Source: Deroplatys truncata (lineage: Eukaryota > Arthropoda > Insecta > Mantodea > Mantidae). Taken from it: 64,000 nt of DNA. The translations under genes were made by a program, and so were the position numbers. The stretch's first letter is position 1; each line of letters begins with the position of its first letter. Shown in pieces: positions 11,120-23,009 of the stretch. The notes under the pieces were generated by a model, which was given only the letters and a program-made list of their open reading frames with translations, did no database searches and was not told the origin of the DNA. The DNA lies in assembly GCA_030765065.1 (NCBI GenBank), contig CM060990.1, positions 460,930,321-460,994,320 on the forward strand. Reading direction: 5' to 3'.

Positions 11120-12136
11120 ATTAAAAACACATGAGATTTTTCATCATTAGTCGCTTTAAGAGGAGATGTACACTAAACTAAGAAAGACCTGCAATTGAGC
11201 CATAACGCAAGGCTTGCAATTTAAATTTCAAAAGCACAATGGCAATAATAATAAACATGATTTAAAGATATGTATGAGTTACCGGTTTCGAGACTGCATT
11301 GCAATTAATAGAAACATCTTTGATCTTGTTAGCAGGTCCCGTTGCAGGAGCATCGCACTGTGCTTATTAAATATTCTCTCAGCGTTCTGACGCTTAACTG
11401 CGTCATAATCACCACTGCGGCCCAAAAGTAACGTGCTCAATTCATACACAGGGGACCCCCACCCTATTTTTGTTCCGTGAACTTAGTTGGGACAGGTTTT
11501 CCTGAGGATTCGTTCTCGTGAAGCCCATATCAGCAAACTTTCCATGTCTGCGGACAGGAAGGGGAGCCATGGAAATCGTCGTTGGATCATTTTGTGCAAA
11601 CGGAAGTTACACCTTAGTTCTCTGCGATTATTACAAAACGGAGAACAATGATAAATAAGGATTTTTAGCATAAAAGATTACATTTTGTTAGAAGTGTTCA
11701 GATCTCATTTAACAACTCAGGTGTGCACAGACGTTGAATAAAATTAGTAGAATGACGCTCAAATGAGCCCGGGGTCCACTGAGCTGAGGTACCCGACAGT
11801 TGTCTTGAGAGGATAAGAAATGAAGAAAAAAGGTATAAATGCAACTCGGGTCTTCTTAGTTAGAAGGAAGTCATGGGAGATTGGATACATATGGAAATAC
11901 TGAAAGGGACGTTCTATGTAAAAGGAGAACTGTCTACAGAGGGTTTTGTTTTCATTAATCTGAAGAGGTACAATTATGTCGCTAGCGACACGGTGAGATG
12001 TAATTGTTGTTTATAGCATAAAGCTGCAAAAAGCATAAATTTTATGTAAGATGCTATAATTTATGATAAAATTGTATGTATGTCATGTTTAGAGCCGCCT
12101 AAATGTAATTTGCCAGAATTATTTATTTTTAAATGC
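11120..12136. other. Unannotated spacer
   Basis: No gene is recognised. A 62-codon frame at 11483-11671 on the minus strand has no domain. The region around 11400-11600 is slightly GC-richer than its surroundings. Confidence 0.4.
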
Positions 12137-12149
12137 TTGTAATACAAAG

Positions 12150-12532
12150 CCGGCGGCGCCGTGGCCGAGTGGTTAGACCGCTCGCCTTCCACCGAGGCGG
12201 CCCGGGTTCAATCCCAGGGACCTGCATGTGGGATTTGTGGTGGACGAAGCGGCGTCTGGGCGGGTTTTCTCCGGGTTCTCCGATTTCCCCCGCCATTCAT
12301 TCCACCAACTGCTCCATCATCACCTTTCCTTTCATCCATTTCACCAACATTTCGTTTCATCTACTTCCTTCATCCCATACCAGGCATCGGGCTGATCCCC
12401 CATCCTGGCTGTTCTGTCTGATCCATGAGTGTCTGCTCCTCGACGGGCCTCTGACCCCAGGCACCCGCCTGTAAGTCCTGGGGGGTGTAAGTCCTATATA
12501 AGAGGAGGGTAAACAGATAATGAATGAATGAA
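12150..12532 (+). repeat. S2 SINE with 12 bp target-site duplication
   Basis: This is a complete-looking retroposed SINE. The tRNA-like head has an A box (gtggccgagtggttaga, like tRNA-Ser/Leu) and a B box (gggttcaatccc). A GC-rich body follows with gcgggttttctccgggttct, then a 3' region with ggcatcgggctgat and aagtcctatataagagg, and a short (gaat)n tail. The direct repeat tgtaatacaaag flanks it at 12138-12149 and 12533-12544. High GC compared with the surroundings and intact boxes suggest a fairly recent insertion. Two open frames of 113 and 86 codons lie inside it and are not genes. Confidence 0.93.
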
Positions 12533-12544
12533 TGTAATACAAAG

Positions 12545-14190
12545 AAGGAATTGTATTAAAAGTTAGTCATTCTCCAATGCTTAATCATTTATAGAATAGA
12601 ATATTACATACATTCAGCAGAGGCACGAAGTGAAAAAAATCGTAAAAACTCGATTATTATGATTTATGTAAGTATTTGAAAAAAATGATAAATAGCAAAT
12701 GCTTATAAGTGTAGTATTTCTAACGAGTTTAGGATTTAAAAAATGTCCAGTGGAAGAATATTAAAAACAGCTCTACTTATTCGTACAAATAAACCAGTTA
12801 CCACGGCAAAACACTATAGCTATTGTCGCATAACAAACATGTGCAATAGGTAATATTTTGTGTACACTATCAAAACTGTACCAAATCTTTAATTCTTACT
12901 GGCACACAAAAAAATAAATAAATAAATCAAAGCAAAATAGAGTCTTATTACCTGCTTTCAAAGTACCAAACGAAATGTTCGTTGCACACGGGGAGTTAAA
13001 GGAGAAGAGGACGACTGAGGAGAAAAGAATGAAAGATTGGTAGAGAGAGAAAAGAACATATGGGGCATTCTATTTCAAATCGTCCGAAATAGAAGGAAAA
13101 TCGAACTTGCATTTTAGAAACGAAACGAAACTTTTTGTATTTGTAGACAAGGCCGATACAATGCTTTACGCAAACTCTTAAAGTTTAGAACATCGTAGTT
13201 TTGCAATTAAAATTCTTCAAATTTATTGTATCTTCTTAAAATGTCCAATGTTAAACTGTGATAACTCTGAAACCTTTAAATCTAGTTATTTAATTCGAGC
13301 TTTGTTTTGACTTCCTAAACTTGAATTTCATACTGATAAGTAAGCATGTACTTCTTATTTTTATTTAAGTGAAGAAATTGATATTTTTTCAAGTGTAGGT
13401 GGTTACGGATTAAGAAAAATAATTTTATTATGTATGGTAAAATTCCGTAATTTAAACACAATCAAACATAAATGTTACTGCAGTGGTTACTGATAAGGAT
13501 TCGTATAAAATAGTTAAAGAAGTAAGTTACTTTACGCGCTCCATGATCGCTCTCGCACGTTTGTTTTGAACCTAAGGTCAAGCAAGCTGCTGTGCATGGT
13601 TAAACAATGAGAACCCATACTAAGCAGTATGCGGTTCTGAGTAATTTCCTCACAGATTCATAGAGCGCTTGGTGATCATTGTGCATCAACTACGTAAATC
13701 GCTGCTTTATTAACTTTTTGCGTTTATAAACTATGAACACCCAAACATAATCACTTTACGAACATTGCCGACTTCTCTTAATGACACTATGGATTATTCT
13801 CAATCTAATACTTTAGTTTTATAAAAATCCGGAGACGCTTAAAATAAGTAAAAACTGTATATTGCTTTTTGTGAATATTATAAAAATAATTAGTAGGTAT
13901 ATGCTGTAATGAAATGCGGACTTTTATCTACAAAATGAGATTTAGGACAATATTCTTAAATATAGGGTTCCGGAGCTATGCGCGCTTAAAATGCGGCAAA
14001 ATGAATTAATACGATACATTTATCGTTCAATAACATGACAACCGTTGGGTTTAGGTGCTAATCTTTGATAAATACGCTTTCCTTTGGGCCCCTTATTAAT
14101 AAGAAAAATTACAACGCAAACAAAAAATGCGAGGTTTTTTGCCGTTCGATTTCACATGAAATGTCCCATACGCAGTTAAAGGAGGATGAA
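12545..14190. other. Unannotated spacer
   Basis: No gene is recognised. A small imperfect palindrome at about 13608-13637 (agaacccatact against agtatgcggttct) could form a short hairpin. The rest is A+T-rich without ends or tRNA-like boxes that I can see. Confidence 0.4.
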
Positions 14191-14196
14191 CTAAAT

Positions 14197-14286
14197 GATG
14201 TTTCGCCGAGTACAGCGCTTGGCATCTTCAGACAGCGAAGAGATTCGTTGTCTGAAGATGCCAAGCGCTGTACTTGGGGAAACGTC
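14197..14286. repeat. 43 bp inverted repeat with a 4 nt loop
   Basis: The arms 14197-14239 and 14244-14286 pair almost perfectly around the loop gaga. The core tacagcgcttggcatcttca is matched exactly on the other side. There is no tRNA-like box in the arms, so it differs from the hairpin at 10162. An open frame appears on each strand across it only because the two arms mirror each other. Confidence 0.88.
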
Positions 14287-14669
14287 GGTATCTACGATGC
14301 CTTCTTGACCACCGCCTACAAGCCCGGATAGTAGTAATTCAATTATTAGCCATGACGCCGGCCGTGAAAGCCTCAGTATGTACAAGAAATTTAATATTTA
14401 ACTAAGCCATTTTTGAAGTTGTAAGGGGATAGTTTTCATGAAATTCTTCCCACCCCATGACAGCATTGGTGTTATTGTTCATTTTCCCAAAACTTCCTCT
14501 TACGATTTTGATTTATATATTGTTAGTTTGGTACGTATGTATGTAGGAGGAATGATGTGCAGGTATATGTTAATTTTCCGCTAAATAGCTTTAAAGTTCT
14601 CTTCATTTTCAAAAATCATTTCTCAGATAGCCATAAGTTACTAGTGAAAAAATTTCGATTTTTAAGATA

Positions 14670-15558
14670 TGCGAGGGGGTGTCAAAAAGTAAACGGAATT
14701 ATTTTTTTTCTGTGTAAATACGCACACGTCGAAATACACCTATCATGGAAACGGAGAGATCTGCTTTGATTGTTGCTGTAATGTGCGCGACATTGCCCAC
14801 GAGTTGTTCAGTTTGTCAGAGGGAGCCATTTTGTAAGCACGTGTTTCAATGACGAAACATGGATTTCAATCAGGTTTTGTGATCTGAAGAAAGAAAAAAA
14901 AACAGGAACTGAAACGCTACAAATTATACGAGAAGCATATGGAGACAAAGCGTTATCAAAACACGTGTTTTTGAATGGCATAAAATATTTAAAGATGGTG
15001 AAAAAAGCTTAGAAGATGCTCCATGTCCAGGACGGCTCAAAAACTAGGTGAACCACAACACCACTGACGTCATGTTGCAGGACGATTGACGGTTAGCAAT
15101 AGCAAAAGTTGCAGACATTATACACATTTCGTATGGGTCAGCTGAAGACATAATTCGTAATGATTTGCGCTACAGAAAAGTCGCAGCAAAATGAATTCGA
15201 GGAGTGCTTCATGAGGAGCAGATGTCTCATCACTCAACTGGGCATTGAAGTCATGCCCCACCCACTATGTTCGCCGGATCTTGTACCATGTGACTTCCAC
15301 TTGTTCCCACGAGTGAAAAAGCACTTCGTGTGCGCCATTATTAAACAGATATTGAACTAAATAGTGCTATTTCGAGTATACTGAACAGGATGTCAAACAA
15401 GGGCTTCTCTGAAGTTTCGAAAAGTGTATAGAACCATGGAACAAGTGTGTAGCCTCAGGAGGAGAGTATTTGAAAGTTTGTGGTTGAATTTGAATAAAAA
15501 AAATCCATGCTATCCAAACAATAAGAGTTTTCCGGTTACTTTTTGACAAACCCTAGTA
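14670..15558 (+). mobile_element. Internally deleted mariner-like element
   Basis: This element is 889 bp with imperfect terminal inverted repeats sharing gtcaaaaagtaa and cgga (left about 14670-14700, right about 15530-15558). TA is present at 14668-14669 and 15559-15560. The transposase remnant runs left to right. It differs in ends and protein from the mariner at 4121, so it is a separate lineage. About 0.4 kb is missing compared with a usual mariner length. Confidence 0.82.
14859..15360 (+). pseudogene. mariner-like transposase remnant
   Basis: From the ATG at 14859 (MDFNQ) a quick stop and frame changes follow. A helix-turn-helix-like segment reads TETLQIIREAYGDKAL. In another frame VFEWHKIFKDGEKSLED follows, the region that usually precedes a GRP motif. 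The sequence then continues to AKVADIIHISYGSAEDII and RYRKVAAK. It then jumps to VMPHPLCSPDLVPCDFHLF, the block holding the third catalytic aspartate. The first two catalytic aspartates are deleted, and several stops and frameshifts are present. The terminal open part (15160-15360, 66 codons) is only a shadow of this relic. Confidence 0.82.
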
Positions 15559-15560
15559 TA

Positions 15561-17620
15561 GTTCCTGCCAAATAAAAAATTATGGATGTTAACCACTTCC
15601 GAAATATTCACTGTTTTACGTTTGAACGAGCCAGATTTTAGGCATTTTATTTTGAAATGTCGAGTGGTCGTTCGTGTTTCTCATGAGTGCCTGCGAGTGC
15701 GTAAGCACATGTAATAGAATAATCGAGATTTTCGGTTTGAATTACTCAATAAATTTAATCTGTACTATATATCTGACTGACGTTTCTGCTATTTGATGCA
15801 CTATAACAGTAAAATCCATTGCTAATTACTATGTTTATATCGGACAGAATGTACTTGGTGTTCACGGGCCAACTGCTATCCATATCGGTCAGTTACATGT
15901 TTCTGTACTTGTTTTGGATTCAGCGATCGTCTAGGTTATTTAACATTTGACATTATTTATTTTGGAGCCTCTTGTTAAATAACAATTTTAGTTTTATTAT
16001 CAGGGGCGCAAACATACAGCTTCTCATTCCGCTCACCCTCTGGGAGGCAACATACAGTAGGCCATGAGAATAACAGTGATTTCTGAGATCAACACCTGCA
16101 AATGCCGGTGTTCAACAAGGCAGTGTCTATCCTCAGGGTTCCTAAACATACTTTCATGTATATCTGTTATTTGTTTGCACTGATAGGAACTTGAGCTCTT
16201 TCAGGACATTACATTAAAAGTTTGCATCCACTGACTCAATTAAACGGAAAAAAATCTCTCGTGATTGCGATATGCCAAGACAGAATTTTTGCGCCGTCTA
16301 CAATAATATCAGGGAAAGAAAGACATTTGATAGTTAGCATTCATAATTCGCGGGCATTTTCCTACAGAAGTAATTAAAACAAACATAACGCTTTTTCCAG
16401 AGTTTGTTAAATATGGTGTTTAGAGTGTGCCGTTCTTAAACCTCTGTCCTTAGTAACTGCTCCGGGTACCACACAAACTCAAACTTTAAAACGCAAAAGC
16501 TGAATTAGGAAAGTTATATACGTTCTCTAAAAGTTCCCTATTGTTTCCGGATTCACAGTAGATATTATTGTTCTTGATTGTTACATATGGCTCTCCAATG
16601 TTTATACATAAATTTCGTTTGTTTATTACCGACTAGCTCTATTACCCGGTATTGCACGAATGCATTGTGTAAGTAAATAGGTGAAAGTCGTGAGTAGCAT
16701 ACAATCTGCATTCTTACTTAGGACGATAGCTCCAAAGTTTAGTCCAGTTGATCAAATGGTGCAAATGTGTAGAAGAGGGCTTGAAAAAATGATTGGGGGC
16801 AGTTTTGAATGTGTAAGGTATTCAATAATCTTCGCTAATGCACATATTTCCGCCCTGATTCGAAAAATGGTATAGTTTGTATATTTTTGTTCAAAATAAA
16901 GGGCAATGGTAGTTTTAAAAAAAATACGAGTGACTCTAATGGAATATAAGTGATAGGTACGTTTTGAAAGTTAATGCAACCTATGATTTTTGCGAGGTCC
17001 TACAGTATAACTGTACACTATTTTGATCAGACGGATTAAACAGTGCTGATTTCTATTAAATGGATTGAAATTTGACAGGGATTGTTTTTAAGATTTATAG
17101 AGTATAACTTTCGTTGTGTCCTATAGTGTACAATGCATTTTCTAGATAGGCCAAAGCACCTTGATTTGTAAGTTAGGTGGTGAAAACAGGGATCGAAAGT
17201 AAGGAAGTTTTTTAAAGTTCTAGGGTAGCTGATCAATTTTGCTAAATTCTAAAACTCAAGTGCATTAAGTTTTTCAAAAGCATACCAAAAATACTCCTTT
17301 ATAACAAAGTTAAGTTAAATCAAAAGGAAACTTGATGACATGAACACGATATGCAAGTCTCCCCGCATCAATAACTCAATTTTAAAAGACTTTGTCTCCC
17401 TAATAATCCTTTGAACTGGAGGTCATCAAAAGTCTGCCAGTTCGCAATCAAGTGCCAAAATTATCCTGTAATTAATATTCGTGTTCAACGAAACGGGATT
17501 GAAATTGGGTGACATAAATACGTCATCAGTCTAAAGAATTTGGAAATATATAGCCTATGTGCGTCGGAATGCTTTTCAGCGGTGAAAAGCTCTCGAAACA
17601 TTTCGTACATTCGCCTCCTC
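15561..17620. other. Spacer with possible old R1 piece
   Basis: No gene is recognised. The segment near 15590-15620 (ttaaccacttccgaaatatt) resembles the R1 word catttccgagatat and may be an R1 fragment. Direct repeats of acatacag occur around 16010-16060. Open frames at 16681-16875 and 17036-17236 have no domains. Confidence 0.35.
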
Positions 17621-17623
17621 CCA

Positions 17624-17660
<37 letters not shown>
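17624..17660 (+). repeat. (CA)n microsatellite
   Basis: A pure CA array of about 18 units. It lies about 55 bp left of a GT array, so the two are inverted with respect to each other. Confidence 0.95.
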
Positions 17661-17661
<1 letters not shown>

Positions 17662-17707
17662 AAATTTTATTCCTTTATAATATTAGTATAGATCACAGAT
17701 TTCTGTT

Positions 17708-17711
<4 letters not shown>

Positions 17712-17769
<58 letters not shown>
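17712..17769 (+). repeat. (GT)n microsatellite
   Basis: A pure GT array of about 28 units. Together with the CA array at 17624 it forms an inverted pair with an A+T-rich spacer, able to fold into a long hairpin. The poly-Cys-Val open frame across it is an artefact of the repeat. Confidence 0.95.
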
Positions 17770-17770
<1 letters not shown>

Positions 17771-17879
17771 CTGCTTGCACATTAACACTCTCAGAGCAAG
17801 GTTTCATCAAGGAATGTTAAAAATTAAAAAAAGACAGCTAAGAAACTTATTTTGCTTAATAGTCTTCAAAGGATGTGAA

Positions 17880-18240
17880 TGGGTTAAAAGCACTAATGTG
17901 TGATAAGCTCTAAAAAAAGTAACCAGATGTAGAATGATATTAGAAGATTAGTATAAGTCGTTATATATTCATCTTAGCAAAATGTTGTAAATAACAAAAC
18001 TTGTTACGAAAGCTACGTTGATACAGTTTGATTATTTAGAATTTTCTCACAAACTTACAAATAAGCGAGATAATTAAAACGTTTGTATTTCGCCACATTA
18101 CAACCTCCTTTCGAGGAAAAATAATTAAAGTGCTAAATACTTATAAAAGTTCGATTTATTTTATACATTTCAAAAATGAAGTGTGCCTGAAAAGTCTCCA
18201 ATAGTTTTCTAATTATAAAGTTACAAACAGAACACACAAC
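17880..18240 (+). repeat. R2 partial copy
   Basis: It aligns with the R2 copy at 39590-40180. Shared words, in order, are atattcat, ttttgtaaata or ttgtaaataac, then cattacaacctcc (attacagccccc there) and the following gtaatt/taattaaag region. The left part of R2 (the pyrimidine tract) is not clear here. Confidence 0.55.
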
Positions 18241-18354
18241 AATTTTGTTTTCTCGTATTGGTCATCAAAAAGTTTGTATGAATTTCATCCATGTTCATAC
18301 TTGCCGTTATTTGATTTGAAAAATAAGACTTCATTCCATTCAGAATTCTTTTAA

Positions 18355-19088
18355 GGGGAGATTAAAAGCTCTATCCCGTCAATATTAGATCTGCCAAATT
18401 CATGACCCATTATCTCGGAAACTATATAAGGTATGAGATTGACATTTTTATAGGTTGTTGATGCATGCCTTCTAAACCTAAGACTACTTTTATACAATAA
18501 GTTTGTTTATTAAGGAAGATAAGATTATTTTGTTAATTATGCTATGTATTGATTAAGGTTTATCACAAGCACTTTTTTAATAACCAACCATGTTATTAAC
18601 ACCAAAGGAGATCCAAAACAAAGATTATTAGTTATTCTTATCATCCAAAAACGTAATTTAGCTATCTTCATTAGTTTCTGAGAAAATAGCTAATTTTTTA
18701 TCAGAAAATTTCATTCACAAAAAAGTTGTTAAAAGCAAAATGCAGAAAACAAACTAGGATATATTTCCAAACAAAGAAACCACTTGGGTTGGATACACAG
18801 AAGCTGCCATACTTAACACTAGTGGCAATTTGTACGGCAAAACCACCTAAAAGACGGACTGAAGGTTTTCCGCTCTACTCAAAGTGTGTAAGAGCTATGA
18901 TTTTTTTTATTGGAGTGGTGCAGAAATCACATGGTAAATGAAGTACTATTTTTAAAAACATATTAAAATATAAGTATTTTTCTACAATGATAAAATGTAT
19001 ATTAAATTAGAGAGGCATTAATAATTAATAAGATGCACAAAAAAACTAAAATTTAATTTTTTGGAAATTTCCGACACTTAGTCTCCCC
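18355..19088. mobile_element. TTAA-flanked non-autonomous DNA element (734 bp)
   Basis: TTAA occurs exactly at both edges (18351-18354 and 19089-19092). The ends are inverted: GGGGAGATTAAAAG on the left against GGGGAGACTAAGTG on the right read inward. The interior is A+T-rich without transposase similarity. A TTAA target duplication is typical of piggyBac and Kolobok elements. The G-rich start does not let me choose between them. A 71-codon frame inside (18726-18941) has no domain. Confidence 0.7.
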
Positions 19089-19513
19089 TTAAATCAAGTA
19101 TTTATTATAAAAAATGAAAATTGTAAAACGTGTTCAGATCTTCAAATTATAAGGCAGTAATGTTAATTTTGAAATTTGCCAAATGATTTGCTGCTCCCGT
19201 AAACCGAATTAAACAAATAAAATTATGTAATAGTTAAATGATCTACAGCAAGATCTGCATAAATCTAAAAAAAACATCTGCATAATATTGGTCACATTTA
19301 TTTGTAATACATTTAGACGCCTTCATTCTTATTAAAGTCGTATACACAGACAGTACTAATACAGGCATATTCTTTTATAATCCTTGATGTAAAACGCAGA
19401 AGGAGCATTCCTTTGAAGACGTATTCTTATTTCTGTTAGTGTATTTAACCACACAGAGGAAATGTTCACTATTTCCGGAACACATGCTTTACAGTGCGCT
19501 GCCGACAACTCAC

Positions 19514-19596
19514 TTGAAACCTGGCCGGAGCACTGTCTGGCCGCGGTCGAGAGAGCGGAGGGCTGCTGTCCATGATAGCAGGAAGATGGTCTTCAT
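19514..19596 (-). CDS. Hypothetical first coding exon with signal-peptide-like start
   Basis: Read on the minus strand, an ATG at 19596 in the context gcatcATGaag opens a frame starting MKTIFLLSWTAALRSLDRG. It has a basic residue, a hydrophobic core of about ten residues and then polar residues, like a secretory signal peptide. After 83 nt the sequence reads CAA|GTGAGT, a good splice donor (GT at 19513-19512), before the frame's own stop. The surrounding 19480-19700 is GC-richer than its flanks, and a TATA-like box lies upstream at 19871-19880. I cannot find a second exon, the protein is not recognised, and an upstream in-frame ATG exists at 19803. This is a candidate gene start, not an established gene. 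Confidence 0.22.
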
Positions 19597-19870
19597 GATG
19601 CAATTGCAAATAAAGCAGCCGAGGCTAGAGACTGTAATAGAGCTGAAGACCATATGGAAGACGATTGGCTGTTTCCCGTCACATGATCTTTGCCTAGATG
19701 CATGATCAGGTACAGTCTGATAATGCTGAAACCAAGACAACGATACGTAAACAGAAGCCGTGAAGGGAAGCGGAACCGCAGCAAGAATATTACGGTAATA
19801 CATCTATTCTTTTAAACTAAACAAGCAAATCAATGATGTGGAACCGAAGTGCAGAGCGATTGGAAAATCC

Positions 19871-19880
19871 TTTATATAAC
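19871..19880 (-). promoter_or_regulatory. TATA-like box upstream of the candidate exon at 19596
   Basis: On the minus strand the sequence reads TATATAAAGG, close to the ideal TATA box. It lies about 280 bp upstream of the ATG at 19596, leaving room for a 5' untranslated leader. A+T-rich DNA produces such words by chance, so it has value only together with the exon candidate. Confidence 0.2.
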
Positions 19881-19894
19881 GGATCCACTTATTG

Positions 19895-20983
19895 AATTAC
19901 TCGCTTATATATTAGGTTTACATTTGCATCTCATTGACATACTATCCGACTTCACCCATGGTAAATATGGGCACGCACGTGTTTTGTTTCTTACCGGAAA
20001 CAGAATTAGAATATATAGCAATCTTTGGGATACATCACGCTGCTTCTTAAGGATGTACTAAATTTTTCTCCCGAAATTGCTTAACGATGTTTCAGTAGCT
20101 TAAATCCTGAAGCTGATATTCTTGCACACTTAATTAAATAAACAAGATATTAATTATTTTAATTACTATTACTTTGTAAACATTATAATACGCAAAATGA
20201 TAAGAGGCAATTTTTACCCAATGTGAAACTTCTCTTCTTCCATGCAGAGATGGAACTCGTTTTTATAAAAATTTGCAGACTAAGACTACCGAACTGTAAC
20301 ATTTAGAAAATCTGTATTTCTTAAGCGATTAGTTTGATGCTTTTATTAGGTATCTGTAATATGTTCTAAACCAAACTTCCAAATTTTCAGATAAATTCAT
20401 TGAGTAATATCCGAGTAAAATGTTTTCTGTCCCTTTAATGATCTGCAGGAGAATCTCCTTGCAGTGCAGTTTTCAAAATGTTGACACCACATTTACAGTT
20501 AGTGTTCCAAACATATCTGTATTTCAAACCTGTCGAAATGTTTACAAAAAGAACATTAACTGCTTTAGAAAAAAATTCAAAGCATATGCATCTTACCTTT
20601 TATGCTTTTTAATTAATAAAAGTTATTTCTAAAGTCATGTAGTTCGTCATTTTGCATTCCTGAAAATTTACAACGCTAAGTTTTATTTATCCTGTTAAGA
20701 CTAGGGTGAATTTTGAAAGCAATTGGCAAAATGTTGTACCATAAGGAGCAATTTGAGTGATACGAAGCACAGAAACAAAATGAAGAAAATAAATTACTTT
20801 TAAGGTTCGAGAAACGATTTTAAACTTAAAAACTGCGTTCCTGTGTTGGCTGGCACCTCAAGGTTAGCGTCTGCACCATTGTCGAGTCCCTGTTAAAATC
20901 ACTAAATCACTGCACAATTTTTTAAATTAGAACTTTCAACAATTTTCACAGCTTGGTCTCCCTAAATAGATTTTTTCTTTTTT
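19895..20983. other. Unannotated spacer
   Basis: No gene or repeat is recognised. Two 70-codon frames (19849-20061 and 20420-20632) show no domain and typical A+T-rich composition. Confidence 0.4.
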
Positions 20984-21790
20984 GCTTTCTCTACCACGTA
21001 CATAGCAGGCAAAAATTATATACCGAAATTTCACAGGAAATACATGTTTTGAGGCCACCTAAATACAAAAAAAGCATTTTTTACAAAAAGATCCATGTGT
21101 GTGCGTTTGTGTGTCTGTGAAAAAATGAAAAGTCGGACCAACACTAAACTACGTATTTAAGTTCGGTACTTTCCGAAGATGCGACATGAACATTTTCAAA
21201 AAAATACCCCTACCCCACATTACCCTTTACATTGAGCATTTACGAAATTTTTTATTTTCAAAAAGATTTTGATTAAAATACTATATATTAAAGGTATTTA
21301 CATGGCAAACAAAATGTATATCTTGAATTTTCTCGGAATAGCCTTTGAAGTCCTTTTCATTCGGAAGGAATATTGAATAATCTTGTACAACTGGTAAACG
21401 TTAAGCAATAGGCCATAACGTACTATACAAGAAATGTAGATCTCTTTAAAACATACAATTTATTTCAAATAACTTTTTTTGTGGCATCAGCGATTTCCGA
21501 GATATCCGTCATTAATGATTCGAATTATTCAACACAGCCATTCTTTTAAAGTCAACATTCAGTTGTTTCTTGTGATTTCATTAAAACAGTGCGGAATTTA
21601 ACGCCAGCGTATAGCGTTCAGTTCTTAAACATTTGACTATCGTTTTCCCTTTGTATCTATAACGAAATGTGTAATGTAGCTATTTCTGGAAAAGTTTATT
21701 TGGATTAAAATGAAGTAGATATAAAAATAAGCTTTAGTAAGTCTAGTTTGTATACTCACTAAAAACGATAGAGGGCAGAGAAAGTCATGT
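20984..21790 (+). repeat. R1 copy, plus orientation
   Basis: This is one of the best-preserved R1 copies. It starts at gctttctctaccacgta and ends at gggcagagaaagtcatgtga. It aligns nearly end to end with 51320-52162, sharing aaatacatgttttgaggcca, then a GT-rich stretch, gtagatctctttaaaac and aataagctttagtaag. The GT tract (about 21094-21119) is short and interrupted here. There is no coding content. An S1 SINE follows directly on its right. Confidence 0.88.
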
Positions 21791-21830
21791 GAATGTATCA
21801 CATCAGATTTCTTTTTTACTTATGGACGCT

Positions 21831-22074
21831 CTTTAACTACGATGGTTCTTAGAGTACCATTCTATATTGGGCGTGAAGGACTGAAAATTTTGCACAGAGA
21901 CCTTTTTATCAGGCCTGAAGTTCTTTTACGTGCCGTAAATCTACGACACGGAACATCGGCTTAACTTCCCTTCCTCCAGCCATGCTAAAGGCGTTTACGC
22001 CCGAAAAAAAAAAATCCATCGCCCTCGCCGGGAACTAGAGGCTAGCATGGTACCCCTAGGCCACGGAAGACGAC
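21831..22074 (-). repeat. S1 SINE, head deleted in part
   Basis: On the minus strand it starts gtcgtcttccgtggcctagg and continues through ggtaccatgctagcctctag. About 25 bp, including the B box, are missing before the body (gggcgatggatttttt). The 3' end reads gtagttaaagagcgtccata. The body aligns with the copies at 23010, 23492 and 58930. It lies almost directly next to the right end of the R1 copy at 20984. Confidence 0.85.
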
Positions 22075-22079
22075 CCTAA

Positions 22080-22998
22080 ATGGATTCGCCATTACATTTT
22101 ACAAACCTGTTGGAAAAGAGACATGATTAAGTAAATAGCTTAAAGTTTTACAAAAATAGTTTTAAAATGTCATCCTGTGGAACATTTTGAATAGCGTTAT
22201 AAAATTAATTATATAAAATAAATAAAGTTTCGAAATGAAACTTAAAAAGTCTTGATTTGATAAAAACTTTTGATTTGGTTTTAAACGGTGGATTCTCTTA
22301 GTATATAACTCATTGTGAATGAGCTTTTAATGTGTAATATGATATCTATAAAGTATGTGGCTGTTTTTACTTTAAGCAGTCTTAAAAGTTTATAACTGGT
22401 GAACCACCAAAACCAATGCCGATAAAATTAGAGTGTCAGTGGTTACAGTTGCATAATTCTGCCACAAATATTAAGTAAAAAAGTATTCCTTCAAATTTAC
22501 ATTTAGAGTCTAACTGGAATTTTACGTCTTACGCCGAGGGTGAAAGGTGAATCGCTCTCTATTTAGATATTAAGGGGTATAAATCTCTAAGGATAGGACC
22601 ATGTTTTATATATCTATTAACATTAAGTACATTTCTAGAAGAGTAAAACAGTTAAATGGAGAAGATAAACCCCCTGTTTCAGAATTTCATCAGACGATAC
22701 TATTTCGTTAACAATTTAGACTGGAGTTCTATCAAATCTTCATTCACGTTCTGATCCTCTTCAGTTCAATTTTCTGGGAATCAAGGGGCACATGTTTATA
22801 TTTATTCATCCCATTTATGTAGGGCTAAGATTATACATTCAGGACACGTCCCATTAGGCACGCACGCGTGTTGCATAACCTAGCATAGCCTCATAGCACC
22901 AAGCTTCACACTTAGTACCTACGTATTTAGCGGCATCCAAATCAATACATAGTGGCACTTAACGGATTATTTGTTGCTGCGATCAAATGTTCATTGCA
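22080..22998. other. Unannotated spacer between two S1 SINEs
   Basis: No gene is recognised. The segment ggaacattttgaat near 22178 recurs at 25581 (ggaacattttgaac) and may be part of an old dispersed repeat. Confidence 0.35.
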
Positions 22999-23009
22999 CT
23001 GTCAATGCC

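Noticed and set aside
12133..12542. Three overlapping open frames of 61 to 113 codons as small genes
   Set aside because: They lie inside a SINE with target-site duplication and tRNA-like boxes.
17715..17903. Open frame beginning with alternating Cys-Val, resembling a cysteine-rich peptide
   Set aside because: It is the translation of a (GT)n microsatellite. The same applies to 51462-51671 and the His-Thr runs at 51341-51559.
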